DNA of 45,445 nt from Treponema sp. (GCA_016297805.1 JAEDFX010000007.1:1-45445); one strand, 5' to 3'; counted from the first letter of the stretch, positions 16,848-25,847 are shown. The notes: generated by a model from the sequence alone, not told the origin. A program made the numbers and translations.

Positions 16848-18583
16848 TGATTTTTAGAAAAAAAAATATTTTTATCATTTTATTCTTATTTTCATCATCT
16901 CTTTTTGCACAGGAAACCTTAAGTAATCTTAATACCTCCTGGTCGAATGTATTATCAGGCGTTGTAATCTGTGAACCCGCTGTTACATCCTATGGCTTTT
17001 GTGCTGTAACTGATGCAAGAACTATTTCGGCTTTTACTAATTCCGGAAAGCTTTTATGGGAAAAAAATACAGGAAGATTAAGAAATATTATTTTGCATCC
17101 ACTTCCAGATGATTTTATTTTATATATTGATTTGTCAAATAAAATACTGAAAATTCTTAATCCTACAGGTACAGAAATCTGGTCCAAGAATTTAAACTAT
17201 ATGGTAAATAAGTCCCCTCTTGCAGGACGTGACGGAAGATTTTTTTTAAGTGGCGAGAACATTGTTGAATGTTATGGAATAAATGGTGTACAGAAATGGC
17301 AGTTAGAAACTGAAACTCAAAAAAATATTCCAATTCAAGAACTGCCAGACGGCTCCATTGTTATTTTTTTAGCAGATGAAAAAAATCAGACAAAGGGGCT
17401 TAGAATTAGTCCTTTTGGACTTGTTCTTGAAGAAATACTTTTTTCAGGTTCTGTTACTACTGCAAATACATGTGAAGATGGAATTCTTTTAACTTTTACA
17501 GATGGATCAGCCGGCCTTTTTTCAATTCAGGATGGATTTTCTCAGAATAAATGGGTTCTTTCAAAAAGAAATACCAATGCCTTATTTTCCGTATCAGAAA
17601 ACAAAAGTGATTATTTATATATAGAACTGCTTTCTGATGGAATTGTATTAAATGAATTAAATCAGAATGACGGTTCAGTTACACATAGTATTAAAATAAA
17701 AGAAATTCTTGGAACTAAAGTTGAAAAAATCTGCTTTAATGAGTCTGGAATTCTTCTGATAGATAATAAATCTGCAGGTCTTTATTCCAAAAATGGCAAG
17801 GAGATATGGTTTGCAAAACTTCCTTCTAGAACAAGTAAGACAACCTGGAATCATATTATATACACTTCAGATAATCATCTGATTTTTTGTTATAAAAACT
17901 GGACTCTTAATGCATACAGAATAGCACAGAATAATTCTCACTCAGTAAATAATTCAGTTCATGAAGATTATGATTCATTTATGAAGTATGAAAAAAACTT
18001 TGATACTCAGTACAGTTATTCATTTTCTCAGGAAATAATCAGTGAAAGCAGAATAGATGATTTGAATTCTGGTTTATATGCAGATAAAGAAAAAATCTAT
18101 TTACAAGACATAATTTCTATTTGCTCTGCATATTCTGAGTTTCTTAGTACAAGTGATTTTGGTACAAGAAAAGAGAAATCTATTTTTGAACAGGATTCTG
18201 CAGGTTTTGAAAAAGTACTTGCCCAACTGATGCTTTTAGGAAACAAAAATTCACAGAATCTGGCAGCATCTATTCTTGCCAAAACAAATAACCGTTCTTT
18301 TCAAAGAGTTATTCTTTCAGGAATAAAGTCAAATGGGTATGATCCAGATGAACGTCTTCTTAAATCAATTGAAAAAGTCTCACAGAATATTTCATATAAG
18401 GATAAAGTCTTTTCTTCATTTATTTGTGATGCCGTTTACTCAATCTGTCTGTTTATGGGACGGCCTGCTTATAATTCAAAAGGAAAGGATATTCTAAAAA
18501 ATTTTATGTACCCTTCATATGATGCAAAAATTCGTGAATATGCAAGAGATACATTAAAGAGAATAATAGAATTAGATTTATAA
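16847..18583 (+). CDS. Exported PQQ-like beta-propeller protein
   Basis: A 578-aa protein with a signal peptide (Lys-rich start, hydrophobic core, cleavage near SLFAQ at about 21-22). The next 330 or so residues contain repeated short motifs ending in W-x-K/R-x (GKLLWEKN, GTEIWSKN, GVQKWQLE, GKEIWFAK), typical of PQQ/quinoprotein-like or BamB-like beta-propellers. The C-terminal 200 residues look helical and repeat-like. It is probably periplasmic and scaffolding; an enzymatic role is not indicated. It overlaps the upstream methyltransferase gene by 1 nt, and p83/100 follows after 65 nt. Confidence 0.6.
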   Translation: MIFRKKNIFIILFLFSSSLFAQETLSNLNTSWSNVLSGVVICEPAVTSYGFCAVTDARTISAFTNSGKLLWEKNTGRLRNIILHPLPDDFILYIDLSNKILKILNPTGTEIWSKNLNYMVNKSPLAGRDGRFFLSGENIVECYGINGVQKWQLETETQKNIPIQELPDGSIVIFLADEKNQTKGLRISPFGLVLEEILFSGSVTTANTCEDGILLTFTDGSAGLFSIQDGFSQNKWVLSKRNTNALFSVSENKSDYLYIELLSDGIVLNELNQNDGSVTHSIKIKEILGTKVEKICFNESGILLIDNKSAGLYSKNGKEIWFAKLPSRTSKTTWNHIIYTSDNHLIFCYKNWTLNAYRIAQNNSHSVNNSVHEDYDSFMKYEKNFDTQYSYSFSQEIISESRIDDLNSGLYADKEKIYLQDIISICSAYSEFLSTSDFGTRKEKSIFEQDSAGFEKVLAQLMLLGNKNSQNLAASILAKTNNRSFQRVILSGIKSNGYDPDERLLKSIEKVSQNISYKDKVFSSFICDAVYSICLFMGRPAYNSKGKDILKNFMYPSYDAKIREYARDTLKRIIELDL

Positions 18584-18648
18584 AACTATTATGGAAAAAT
18601 CACTTTTCTTATGTTAAAATATTATATCTGATTTTTTAAGGTGGATTT

Positions 18649-20292
18649 ATGAAAAAACTGAATTTATTTTTTACGCTTTCAATTTTAATTTGTGCGAATT
18701 TTTTTGCTTTGGAAGTAGATAAATCGGAACTTCAGAATGCAAATGATACAGTGATTGAGTTTATTAACTATACAGGACCTCATAAGATAATTGATTCTGT
18801 AGCTGCAATTAAAGGAATTGGTTCTAATTTGGGAACTGTTATTTCGAAGGATCCGGCAGGTTCTGCATCTACTGGAAATTTAAACAAATATTATGTTGTT
18901 CATGCTGTAGATCCAGATGAAACTGGAAAATTTGATGCAGATATTCTTTTTATTGGTGCAGATGCAACTGTAGACCATATTACTAACCTTAGAAGAATCA
19001 TTTCGGCATATTTAAGTTCAGCTTATGGTTATTCTGAAGCTGATGCAGATACACTTTCTGTTTTTATTACAGTTTATAATGCTGTTTATCGTGGCAAGCT
19101 GGATAATTTTCAGAATAAATATAAAACAGTTGTAGTAAAGAATCTTTCCTCTGAAAATTGCGGACTTTCTGTAAATTATAAAGACTGGCCAGGAAAATCA
19201 GAAATTGTAATTCCTCTTTACGATGTAAAAAATGGCGGACTTTCTACTGTTGATACTTCTGTTATCAGTGATTCTAAGGTTGTTTCTTCCATGAAAGAAG
19301 ACGATGACATGAATGTTGAAAGCCGAAAAGAAATGGTAGATATAAAAGAACGAGAGGCTGATGAAGCTTCTGAAAAAGCTAAAGAAGCACAGAAAACTGC
19401 TGTTGAAGAACAGAAGAAAGCTAAGGAAGAAAAACAGAAAACTGAAGAAGTAAAGAAAGAGGCTGAGGAAGCACAGAAAACTGCTGAAGAAAAGCAGAAG
19501 ACTGCAGAAGAAAAACAGAAAATAGCCGAAGAAAATCCACAGAATAAAGAAGCTCAGAAAGAAGCTGAAGAAGCTAAAGAAGAAGCTGAAGAAGCACAGG
19601 CTGTTGCTGAAGAAAAACAGGAAGAATTAGAACAGCAGGAAGCTAAACAGGAAGAGCAGGAACAGAAAGCCGAGGAAGCCAAAGAAGAAGCTAAAGAACA
19701 GCAGTCTCGTGCAGATATAAAACAGAATGAAGCACAGTCGGAACGAAAAGAAATAGCCAAGGATCAGAATGAAATTCAGAAAAAAGAAGCTGAAGAAGCA
19801 AAAATGCCTATGGAATATGGTATTGTGCTTACAGATGAAACTGAAATGCTTTCACGACTTGTAAAGTTTAATAAAGAAACTGGTGAAGTAATCAAAAATT
19901 CCCCTGTTTCAGTTATTCGAAACAGAACAATCTATAAAGCAGAAGAATATTATGTTGCTATTGCTGGTGAAGATGTAAAAAATGGAGCTATAAAGCTTGT
20001 TTCAATTGATCCAGAATCTATGGAAATTGTTGGAGAAAGTGACAATACAATCGCAAAGGATTCTGTTTTAATTCAGGACGGTGCTGATTATTACTGTGTA
20101 GTTGATGAAAAAGGAAAGTTTTTTGTTGCTAAGTTTGGAGATGATTTAAGTTTAAAATTAAAATCTTCAGTAGAAGTAAAAAGCTGTACTCCAATTACCT
20201 TGACTGCATCTGGACTTGTAATTACAGATAATGGCGGAAAACTTAAGGTTCTTGATAAACAGAACTTATCTGATATTTCTGCAGGTAAATAA
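18649..20292 (+). CDS. p83/100 family spirochaete protein
   Basis: A 547-aa exported protein of the p83/100 antigen family known from Borrelia and Treponema. A signal peptide (cleavage near FFALEV, about 20) precedes a globular N-terminal domain (about 25-205) with a conserved DADILFIGADATVDH stretch. A very long Lys/Glu/Ala/Gln-rich coiled coil runs from about 225 to 385, made of repeats such as EEAQKTAEEKQK. A C-terminal domain of about 150 residues resembles a small beta-propeller. It is probably periplasmic and elongated. AAGGTGG lies upstream of the ATG. This gene is the best taxonomic marker in the window. Confidence 0.85.
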   Translation: MKKLNLFFTLSILICANFFALEVDKSELQNANDTVIEFINYTGPHKIIDSVAAIKGIGSNLGTVISKDPAGSASTGNLNKYYVVHAVDPDETGKFDADILFIGADATVDHITNLRRIISAYLSSAYGYSEADADTLSVFITVYNAVYRGKLDNFQNKYKTVVVKNLSSENCGLSVNYKDWPGKSEIVIPLYDVKNGGLSTVDTSVISDSKVVSSMKEDDDMNVESRKEMVDIKEREADEASEKAKEAQKTAVEEQKKAKEEKQKTEEVKKEAEEAQKTAEEKQKTAEEKQKIAEENPQNKEAQKEAEEAKEEAEEAQAVAEEKQEELEQQEAKQEEQEQKAEEAKEEAKEQQSRADIKQNEAQSERKEIAKDQNEIQKKEAEEAKMPMEYGIVLTDETEMLSRLVKFNKETGEVIKNSPVSVIRNRTIYKAEEYYVAIAGEDVKNGAIKLVSIDPESMEIVGESDNTIAKDSVLIQDGADYYCVVDEKGKFFVAKFGDDLSLKLKSSVEVKSCTPITLTASGLVITDNGGKLKVLDKQNLSDISAGK

Positions 20293-20307
20293 AACTTATT
20301 TATTATG

Positions 20308-20354
20308 AAAAAGCCGTTTGAAAGTTCTTAAATACTTTCAAACGGCTTTTTTTT
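20308..20354. terminator. Bidirectional terminator between p83/100 and dnaB
   Basis: A perfect 18-bp stem (20308-20325 with 20334-20351) and an 8-nt loop, with A-tract on the left and T-tract on the right. It can end both the p83/100 transcript and the convergent rpsF-dnaB transcript. The dnaB stop codon overlaps the T-tract. Confidence 0.9.
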
Positions 20355-21669
20355 ATTCTTCGGCTTTTGATTCGAATCGGCTGAATGCTGGAATGAACAT
20401 AATAGGTAAATCTCCAGTTGCACCGTTTCGCTGTTTTGCAAGAATGATCTTTGCTTCCTGAGCAGTTACTTCTTCTTTTAATCGATCACGATGAAGGAAC
20501 ATTACAACGTCCGCATCCTGTTCAATAGAACCAGATCCTCTTAATTGAGCAAGATTAGGTTCCTGTCCTTCAGCATCTCGTGCTACCTGACAGAGAGCAA
20601 CAATAGGAATTTCTAATTCGCGGGCAAGAGCTTTTAAAGATTTTGAAATTTCAGAAATCTGTTCCCACTGCTCTTTCTTCTTATCTTCTGTTGTAATTAA
20701 TCCAATATAATCAATAAAAATGATTTTAACACCGTTATTAGAAACCATTCGTCTGGCAACAGCCCGCAATTCCAGAAGTCTCATGTTTGGGGTATCTACT
20801 ACATAAAGAGGTTTATTGAACCAGCGACCGGCAGAATCCTGTATCTTTTTTACATCTTCTACCTTAAGCATTCCGGAACGAATTTTATGCATTGGTACTT
20901 TTGCATCCTGAGAAAGAAGTCGCATACCGATTGATTCGTAAGGCATTTCCAATGAGAAGAAACCACATGGAATGCCCCTGTCACAAGCAATGTTTTGAAT
21001 CATGGAAAGTGCAAGAGCAGTTTTACCGATAGAAGGTCTGGCACCAATAATAATCAGTTCTGAATTCTGAAAACCAGAAGTATATGTATCCAATTTTGCA
21101 AAACCTGTTGGAATACCTGTGAATTGGTTTTTGCTTTTATAACGTGCTTCAATTAATTCAATTTCTTTTACCATAATTGACTGAGCATTGTAAACTTCAG
21201 TAGCTTCATTTTTCTGTGCTAGAGAGAAGATTTTTTGCTCTGCATTGTCAAGAATTGAATCGCTCTGGTTTTGAAGGTCAAAAGCGGATGCTCTGATTTC
21301 AGACGAAATTTTAATTAAATCACGACGTGCTGCACGATCAAGTACTATTTGGGCGTAAGATTCTATATTTGCTGCAGAAGGAACTGTATCTGTAAGAGAA
21401 GCAATATAAGCAGCTCCCCCAGCCTGTTCTAGTTTGTTTTGTACAGTTAATTCATTAATAAGTGAAATAGAATCACCAGCAGTATTATTTTTATCCAAAG
21501 TTAATAAAGCGGAATAAATAGTTTGATTTTGAATTGAATAAAATCTGTCTGGTTTCAGCATTGTCGAAACAGTTGCCATAGCTCTCCAGTCAAGGAGAAG
21601 TGCACCTAAAACAGCCTGTTCAGCTTCGATATTCTGTGGCGGTACTTTGTCTATTAATGAATTATCCAT
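20353..21669 (-). CDS. dnaB: Replicative DNA helicase DnaB
   Basis: A 438-aa hexameric replicative helicase. The N-terminal DnaB domain (PPQNIEAEQAVLGALLLD, about 9-26) is followed by the RecA-like ATPase: Walker A GARPSIGKTAL (about 200-210), Walker B IIFIDYIGLI and the LRGSGSIEQDADVV motif near the end. It unwinds DNA at the replication fork. The ATG at 21669 has AGGAG 6 nt upstream; an in-frame extension to 21744 would run through the terminator that follows rplI and is rejected. It is the last gene of the rpsF-ssb-rpsR-rplI-dnaB cluster. Confidence 0.95.
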   Translation of the reverse strand: MDNSLIDKVPPQNIEAEQAVLGALLLDWRAMATVSTMLKPDRFYSIQNQTIYSALLTLDKNNTAGDSISLINELTVQNKLEQAGGAAYIASLTDTVPSAANIESYAQIVLDRAARRDLIKISSEIRASAFDLQNQSDSILDNAEQKIFSLAQKNEATEVYNAQSIMVKEIELIEARYKSKNQFTGIPTGFAKLDTYTSGFQNSELIIIGARPSIGKTALALSMIQNIACDRGIPCGFFSLEMPYESIGMRLLSQDAKVPMHKIRSGMLKVEDVKKIQDSAGRWFNKPLYVVDTPNMRLLELRAVARRMVSNNGVKIIFIDYIGLITTEDKKKEQWEQISEISKSLKALARELEIPIVALCQVARDAEGQEPNLAQLRGSGSIEQDADVVMFLHRDRLKEEVTAQEAKIILAKQRNGATGDLPIMFIPAFSRFESKAEE

Positions 21670-21689
21670 ATTTACTCCTATGATATAAA

Positions 21690-21733
21690 TAAAAAAAAGA
21701 GTCGGATTACTATTGTAAAACCGACCCTTTCTT
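21690..21733 (-). terminator. Terminator between rplI and dnaB
   Basis: On the minus strand a stem AAAGGGTCGG with CCGACTCTTT (one G-U pair) and a loop of about 15 nt is followed by eight T residues. It probably separates ribosomal-protein transcription from dnaB, allowing partial read-through, since the dnaB ribosome site lies just downstream. Confidence 0.7.
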
Positions 21734-21765
21734 TTTTCCAGCAAAAAATTTAAAGAATCTATAAC

Positions 21766-22281
21766 TTATTCAGCTTTAGCTTCTTCTTTTACTTCTGCTT
21801 TTTCTTCTTTCTTAGCTGTATCAGCAGCATCAACTGCTTCAGAAACTACTGCAACGTGAATTTCTGCTGTCTGAGCTTCGTAAAGTTTGATTGTAGCTTT
21901 GAAGTTTCCAACAGTCTTAATAGAAGAACCTGGAATTTCAATGCGTTTTCTTTCGATTTCATAACCGAGTTTTGCAAGTGCTTCAGCAACAACATGTGCT
22001 GTAACTGCACCGTAAAGTTTTCCGTTAGCTGCAGCTGGCATCTTCAATTCGATTGCTGCTGATTCAAGTTTTTCTTTCAAGCTAGCAGAATCTTTTCTCT
22101 TCTGTTCCTTGCGTGCTTCAATTTCAGCTTTACGACCTTCGAACAAAGCTACTGTTGCTTCATTGTAAGGTACTGCAAGATTACGTGGAAGAAGGAAGTT
22201 ACGAGCGTAACCATTAGCAACGTTTTTTACGTCTCCTTCTTCACCAAGTGATTTAACATCTACGTTAAGAATTACTTTCAT
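21766..22281 (-). CDS. rplI: 50S ribosomal protein bL9
   Basis: A 171-aa bL9. The N-terminal domain starts MKVILNVDVKSLGEEGDV and contains NGYARNFLLPR (about 23-33), then the connecting helix and the C-terminal rRNA-binding domain (GKLYGAVTAHVVAEAL). A Glu/Ala/Lys-rich tail of about 20 residues extends beyond the usual 148-150 aa. CAGGAG precedes the ATG. It is cytosolic and bound to the large subunit near the L1 stalk base. Confidence 0.96.
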   Translation of the reverse strand: MKVILNVDVKSLGEEGDVKNVANGYARNFLLPRNLAVPYNEATVALFEGRKAEIEARKEQKRKDSASLKEKLESAAIELKMPAAANGKLYGAVTAHVVAEALAKLGYEIERKRIEIPGSSIKTVGNFKATIKLYEAQTAEIHVAVVSEAVDAADTAKKEEKAEVKEEAKAE

Positions 22282-22307
22282 TTTTCAAGCTCCTGTAAAT
22301 ATTTTTA

Positions 22308-22332
22308 GTGAATCTCGGAGTATGAGATTCAC
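22308..22332 (-). other. Hairpin between rpsR and rplI
   Basis: A perfect 9-bp stem (GTGAATCTC with GAGATTCAC) and 7-nt loop in the 68-nt gap. There is no T-tract, so it is more likely an mRNA stability or translation element than a terminator. Confidence 0.5.
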
Positions 22333-22349
22333 CATTGAATTAAATTTAA

Positions 22350-22673
22350 TTAGTCAGCAACGAATGGCAACAAGCTGATTGTACGTGCACGTTTAATAGC
22401 TTTTGCAACTTCACGCTGATGTTTTGCACATGTACCAGTAATACGACGTGGGAGAATCTTACCTCTTTCTGTCATATAGCGGCGGAGTGCATCTGCATCT
22501 TTATAATCAATCTTTGCTTTGTTAGCACAGAAACGACATACCTTCTTGCGGAAGTATGTTTTTCCTTTTGAACGTCCATCACGATCTTCTTCGCGACCTT
22601 CTGTAGCAGATGTATCAGCCATAGTTGCTTCAACCTGTTTTGCTTCCATTTCCTGTGTATTTTCTTCAGACAT
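22350..22673 (-). CDS. rpsR: 30S ribosomal protein bS18
   Basis: A 107-aa bS18. The conserved core begins at about residue 38 (KTYFRKKVCRFCANK) and includes DYKDADALRRYMTERGKILPR and TGTCAKHQREVAKAIKRAR. The first 35 or so residues are a low-complexity acidic extension longer than in most bacteria. The Cys pattern CRFC is the zinc-ribbon-like variant. It pairs with bS6, encoded two genes upstream. Confidence 0.96.
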   Translation of the reverse strand: MSEENTQEMEAKQVEATMADTSATEGREEDRDGRSKGKTYFRKKVCRFCANKAKIDYKDADALRRYMTERGKILPRRITGTCAKHQREVAKAIKRARTISLLPFVAD

Positions 22674-22698
22674 AGTTTTTACCTCTTATAATCTCTGA

Positions 22699-23181
22699 TT
22701 AGAATGGGATATCTTCAGGGAAATCATTACCAGTATCACCATAAGGATCTGACTGATAACTTGAATAATTATTCTGTGTTGGAGCGTTATTGATTGGCTG
22801 GAAACTTGGAGCACCCCCAGTCGATGATGGACTGTTTTCTCCTCGTCCGCCTAAAAGCTGTACAGAATCAGCAACAATAGAAATTCTACTCTGTTTCTGT
22901 CCATCTTTTTCCCAACGATCCTGTTTAAGATGACCTTCAACACAAATCTGTTTTCCCTTTGTAAGATAAGGTTTTAAATTTTCAGCGGTTTTACCCCAGA
23001 TAGTTACATTGAAGTAGTTAACTTCATCAACCCACTGGTCTCCGTTTTTGCGGCTTCTGTTGACAGCAATACTAACATTAGCTCTTGCCTGACCGTTGGC
23101 AATATATCCAAAACTTCTTTCATCAGAACCAAGATCCTGTGTGAGACGACCGATAAGAACTACGTGATTTAAATCTGTCAT
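22699..23181 (-). CDS. ssb: Single-stranded DNA-binding protein
   Basis: A 160-aa SSB with an N-terminal OB fold (NHVVLIGRLTQDL, then VNYFNVTIWGKTAENL, about 5-110), a Gly/Ser/Asn-rich linker and the acidic tip DFPEDIPF used to recruit partners. It coats single-stranded DNA at forks. It lies between rpsF and rpsR, the conserved arrangement in bacteria. Confidence 0.96.
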   Translation of the reverse strand: MTDLNHVVLIGRLTQDLGSDERSFGYIANGQARANVSIAVNRSRKNGDQWVDEVNYFNVTIWGKTAENLKPYLTKGKQICVEGHLKQDRWEKDGQKQSRISIVADSVQLLGGRGENSPSSTGGAPSFQPINNAPTQNNYSSYQSDPYGDTGNDFPEDIPF

Positions 23182-23209
23182 TAAAAGCTCCTTTTGTTTG
23201 TGTTTTTAA

Positions 23210-23491
23210 CTAAGCGTCAAGTTTAACAAACTGGTATTTCAAAAGGTTCATGTTGATTTTGAACATTTTTTCAACTTCAACAAGTTTTGAAGCACTGATT
23301 TTCAATGTGTAAAGAACAAAACGTCCTTTTTTCTGTTTGCTGATTTCGTAAGTAAGATCACGATCACCGAATGGTTTTTCTTCTTCGATTTCTGCACCGA
23401 AGCTTGTAAGTGCATTTTTCAAATCTTCTGCACCTTTCTTTGACTTTTCCTCATCAAGTGGGAAAATAGCCATAAGTTCATACTTTTTCAT
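23210..23491 (-). CDS. rpsF: 30S ribosomal protein bS6
   Basis: A 93-aa bS6. It starts MKKYELMAIFPLDEE and carries KPFGDRDLTYEISKQKKGRFVLY (in two motif parts) and the terminal MNLLKYQFVKL. It heads the rpsF-ssb-rpsR-rplI operon. AGGAG lies 6 nt before the ATG but can pair within a leader hairpin, and a good promoter lies about 170 nt upstream, which leaves a long 5' leader. Confidence 0.96.
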   Translation of the reverse strand: MKKYELMAIFPLDEEKSKKGAEDLKNALTSFGAEIEEEKPFGDRDLTYEISKQKKGRFVLYTLKISASKLVEVEKMFKINMNLLKYQFVKLDA

Positions 23492-23497
23492 AAGTAT

Positions 23498-23538
23498 CTC
23501 CTGAAATTATTATTTTGTATAAACAAAATATTTCGGAG
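23498..23538 (-). promoter_or_regulatory. rpsF leader hairpin that sequesters the ribosome site
   Basis: On the minus strand CTCC-GAAAT-ATTTTG pairs with CAAAAT-(AATA bulge)-ATTTC-A-GGAG, giving a 15-bp interrupted stem. The GGAG of the closing helix is the rpsF Shine-Dalgarno. The 5' arm contains CCGAA. Leaders that bind the S6:S18 complex are known upstream of rpsF in many bacteria and use a CCG element; this may be a local version. The pairing is seen in the sequence; the ligand is inferred. Confidence 0.5.
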
Positions 23539-23580
23539 GAAATGTAATACAATCCTCAAATCAACGATTTTAGACTGTAA

Positions 23581-23612
23581 AATAACAAAATATTATTCAA
23601 TATTTTGTTATT
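23581..23612. repeat. Perfect 14-bp inverted repeat in the rpsF leader
   Basis: AATAACAAAATATT, a 4-nt loop (attc) and its exact reverse complement. It lies in the transcribed leader of rpsF, directly after an AAGGAGG-like stretch on the minus strand. It may be part of the leader fold or a protein-binding site; there is no T-tract. Confidence 0.6.
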
Positions 23613-23663
23613 CCTCCTTATGGATAAAGAGAATCCCGAAAGACTCCCAAGGGGTGTTCGTAT

Positions 23664-23693
23664 AATATATAATAAAAAAATGTGTTGAGTCAA
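23664..23693 (-). promoter_or_regulatory. Candidate promoter of the rpsF operon
   Basis: On the minus strand TTGACT (23693-23688), 18-nt spacer and TATATT (23669-23664). It is divergent from the ankyrin-gene promoter, with the two -35 boxes about 8 nt apart. Confidence 0.55.
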
Positions 23694-23700
23694 TTATTAC

Positions 23701-23729
23701 TTGTTAGTTTTTTCTTATTATATTATACT
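23701..23729 (+). promoter_or_regulatory. Candidate promoter of the ankyrin-repeat gene
   Basis: TTGTTA (23701-23706), exact 17-nt spacer and TATACT (23724-23729). The -10 ends 6 nt before the ATG and no ribosome site is present, predicting a leaderless mRNA. Confidence 0.55.
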
Positions 23730-23735
23730 TTTTTT

Positions 23736-25274
23736 ATGAATAAAAATAAGAGCTATTCAAAAAAGATTGTTTTTATATTTTCTTTTTTCATTTTATTGGT
23801 GAATACCCCACTTTTTTCTAAATCTAAGAATAAATCAGATAAATATATAAAATATGTTCATCCTCGTATTTATGAATTTGATTTATGTGATGCAGATACT
23901 CAGGTTTTTCTTGGGTATAATAAGTATTCAGGAAAATTTGAAGCAGATATTGATTATACAAGATTTGTGAAAGGCGATTTGCCACAGGCTGGAGATAAAG
24001 TAATTTTCTATTTCAAAGGATATTCAAAAAAGCCTGCACATCTTATATATGGTGATGTTTATGATGGAAACAGAAATCTTACAAATTCATTTGGAAAAGT
24101 ATTTATTCCATACATTGAAAAAAATACAGAATTTGAAGGTTCTGTTTCCTATATTTTAAGTTGTGATGTAACAAAGGAATTCAGACTGCATCTTTGGAGT
24201 TCAATGCCTGATCAAAGAGGAAAATTGGATCAATGTTATCTTAATTTTACTCGTGTAGTAGAAACTACAGATACTGTAAGTGAAGCTGCTCAGGAAAAAA
24301 AGGCTGCTAAAAAAAATATTGAAATTGTTGAAGTTCAGTCTGAGATTTTTGATGATGATGAAATTGCAGCGCAGGAAGCTGCTAAGGCTGCTGCAATAGA
24401 AGCTGAGAAACTTGCTGCAGAGGAAGCTGAAAAAGCTGCTGCAGAAGAAGCTGCCAGAATTGCAGCAGAACAGGAAGCGGCCCGTATTGAGAAAGAAAGA
24501 CTTGAAGCTGAACGATTGAAGCAGGAAGAAGAACTACAGAAAGCTATTGATTCTGTAAAAGCTGTTTCTCGCTATGAAAAAGAATTCTTGAATGATTATA
24601 TGGTTTTAGATGAGCCTGATATTTCTGAGCCTGAAGAAGCAGAAGAAGAGCTTATTGCCAATCCTGATGAAACAGATTCTTTTGGGAGAACACTTCTTAT
24701 GAAAGCCGCAAAAGCGGGAAACGACTGGCAGATAAAAACCCTTCTAAAATCTGGTGCAAATGTAAATCTGAAAGATAAAGATGGCTGGACTGCTTTGATG
24801 TATGCAGTAAGATATCAGGAAAGTATGGTTTGTGTTGATCTTTTGATTGATGCTGGAGCAGATGTAAAAAAATATAATAAATATAGTTCATCAGCTTTAT
24901 CATTGGCTGCCTGTTACAATAATAATCCAGAAGTATTGAAGAAGCTTTTGTCTTACTACTCTACTTCTGATAAAGAGGTATTGAAATCCCTTGTACTTCT
25001 GCTTTCTGAAAATCAGACCTCGGAATATATTCAGCTTGCTAAACTTGATATTTATCTTAATTTGTCTATTCCTTTGAATAATTTTTATGAAGGTAAAACA
25101 CCTTTAATGTATGCTGCAGAATTTGGTTCATCTACAAAAGTATTAAAATCTTTATTGGATAGTAATGCGATTTTAAATATCCGCTCTACAGAAGGTAAAA
25201 CTGCTTATGATTATGCTTCATCTAACAAAAATCTTAAGCATGATGATAATTATTGGGCACTTAATAAGAAGTAG
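23736..25274 (+). CDS. Exported ankyrin-repeat protein with Ala/Glu coiled coil
   Basis: A 512-aa protein. It has a signal peptide (KKIVFIFSFFILLV core, end near PLFSKSK, about 28), an N-terminal domain of about 150 residues, a long Ala/Glu-rich coiled coil (about 185-280, AAEEAEKAAAEEAAR type), and ankyrin repeats from about 320 to the end (GRTLLMKAAKAGND, GWTALMYAVRYQES, GKTPLMYAAEFGSS). It is probably periplasmic and engaged in protein binding. The start at 23736 is chosen over an in-frame TTG at 23682 because it gives a proper signal peptide and fits the promoter. Confidence 0.7.
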   Translation: MNKNKSYSKKIVFIFSFFILLVNTPLFSKSKNKSDKYIKYVHPRIYEFDLCDADTQVFLGYNKYSGKFEADIDYTRFVKGDLPQAGDKVIFYFKGYSKKPAHLIYGDVYDGNRNLTNSFGKVFIPYIEKNTEFEGSVSYILSCDVTKEFRLHLWSSMPDQRGKLDQCYLNFTRVVETTDTVSEAAQEKKAAKKNIEIVEVQSEIFDDDEIAAQEAAKAAAIEAEKLAAEEAEKAAAEEAARIAAEQEAARIEKERLEAERLKQEEELQKAIDSVKAVSRYEKEFLNDYMVLDEPDISEPEEAEEELIANPDETDSFGRTLLMKAAKAGNDWQIKTLLKSGANVNLKDKDGWTALMYAVRYQESMVCVDLLIDAGADVKKYNKYSSSALSLAACYNNNPEVLKKLLSYYSTSDKEVLKSLVLLLSENQTSEYIQLAKLDIYLNLSIPLNNFYEGKTPLMYAAEFGSSTKVLKSLLDSNAILNIRSTEGKTAYDYASSNKNLKHDDNYWALNKK

Positions 25275-25277
25275 AAT

Positions 25278-25829
25278 ATGAGAATAACTGGTGGAACTTT
25301 AAAAGGAAGAATTATTAAATGTCCAGATGGTGCTCTGGCAATCAGACCAGCAATGGACAGAATGAGAGAATCTGTATTTTCTATTTTAGGAGATTTATCT
25401 GGAAAATCCTGGCTGGATTTATTTTCCGGTTCAGGTACTATTGCAATTGAAGCTACATCCAGAGGTGCTTCTGATGTTGAACTTTGTGAAAAAGATAAGG
25501 TAAAAGCGAATACAGTTTTCGAAAATGTAAAAATTGTAGAGAATGAATGTGGAATAAAGATAAAGTGTCATTTTATGCCTGTTGAGTATTTTATAAAACG
25601 GTGCAAACGAAATTTTGACTTTATTTTTTTTGATCCACCATTTCCTTATAAATTTCATGAACAATTGATTGCAGATGCTGATAAAAATGGACTTTTAAAA
25701 GAAGATGGAACAATTATGGTTCATCGCCCGGAAGAACATTTTATGCCTGATACGATTGGGAATCTAATAAGAACAGATCAGCGTGTTTATGGTCGATCAA
25801 TTGTGGACTTTTATAAGTATATAAAATAG
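25278..25829 (+). CDS. rsmD: 16S rRNA (guanine966-N2)-methyltransferase RsmD
   Basis: A 183-aa RsmD. It starts MRITGGTLKGRIIKCP and holds RPAMDRMRESVFSIL (about 23-37), the SAM-binding DLFSGSGTIAIEA (about 48-60) and the catalytic DPPF (usually DPPY) at about 119. It methylates G966 of 16S rRNA. Length is typical. It starts 3 nt after the ankyrin gene stop, so the two are probably co-transcribed. Confidence 0.9.
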   Translation: MRITGGTLKGRIIKCPDGALAIRPAMDRMRESVFSILGDLSGKSWLDLFSGSGTIAIEATSRGASDVELCEKDKVKANTVFENVKIVENECGIKIKCHFMPVEYFIKRCKRNFDFIFFDPPFPYKFHEQLIADADKNGLLKEDGTIMVHRPEEHFMPDTIGNLIRTDQRVYGRSIVDFYKYIK

Positions 25830-25847
25830 TTTTTTACTATAAGGGTT

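Noticed and set aside
19330..19800. Long frames on the opposite strand and repeats in the Lys/Glu-rich part of the p83/100 gene.
   Set aside because: They follow from the low-complexity coiled-coil coding sequence and show no start signal or family resemblance.
21670..21744. N-terminal extension of DnaB by 25 residues.
   Set aside because: The extension overlaps a terminator hairpin and its T-tract; AGGAG sits before the internal ATG at 21669, where the conserved DnaB N terminus begins.
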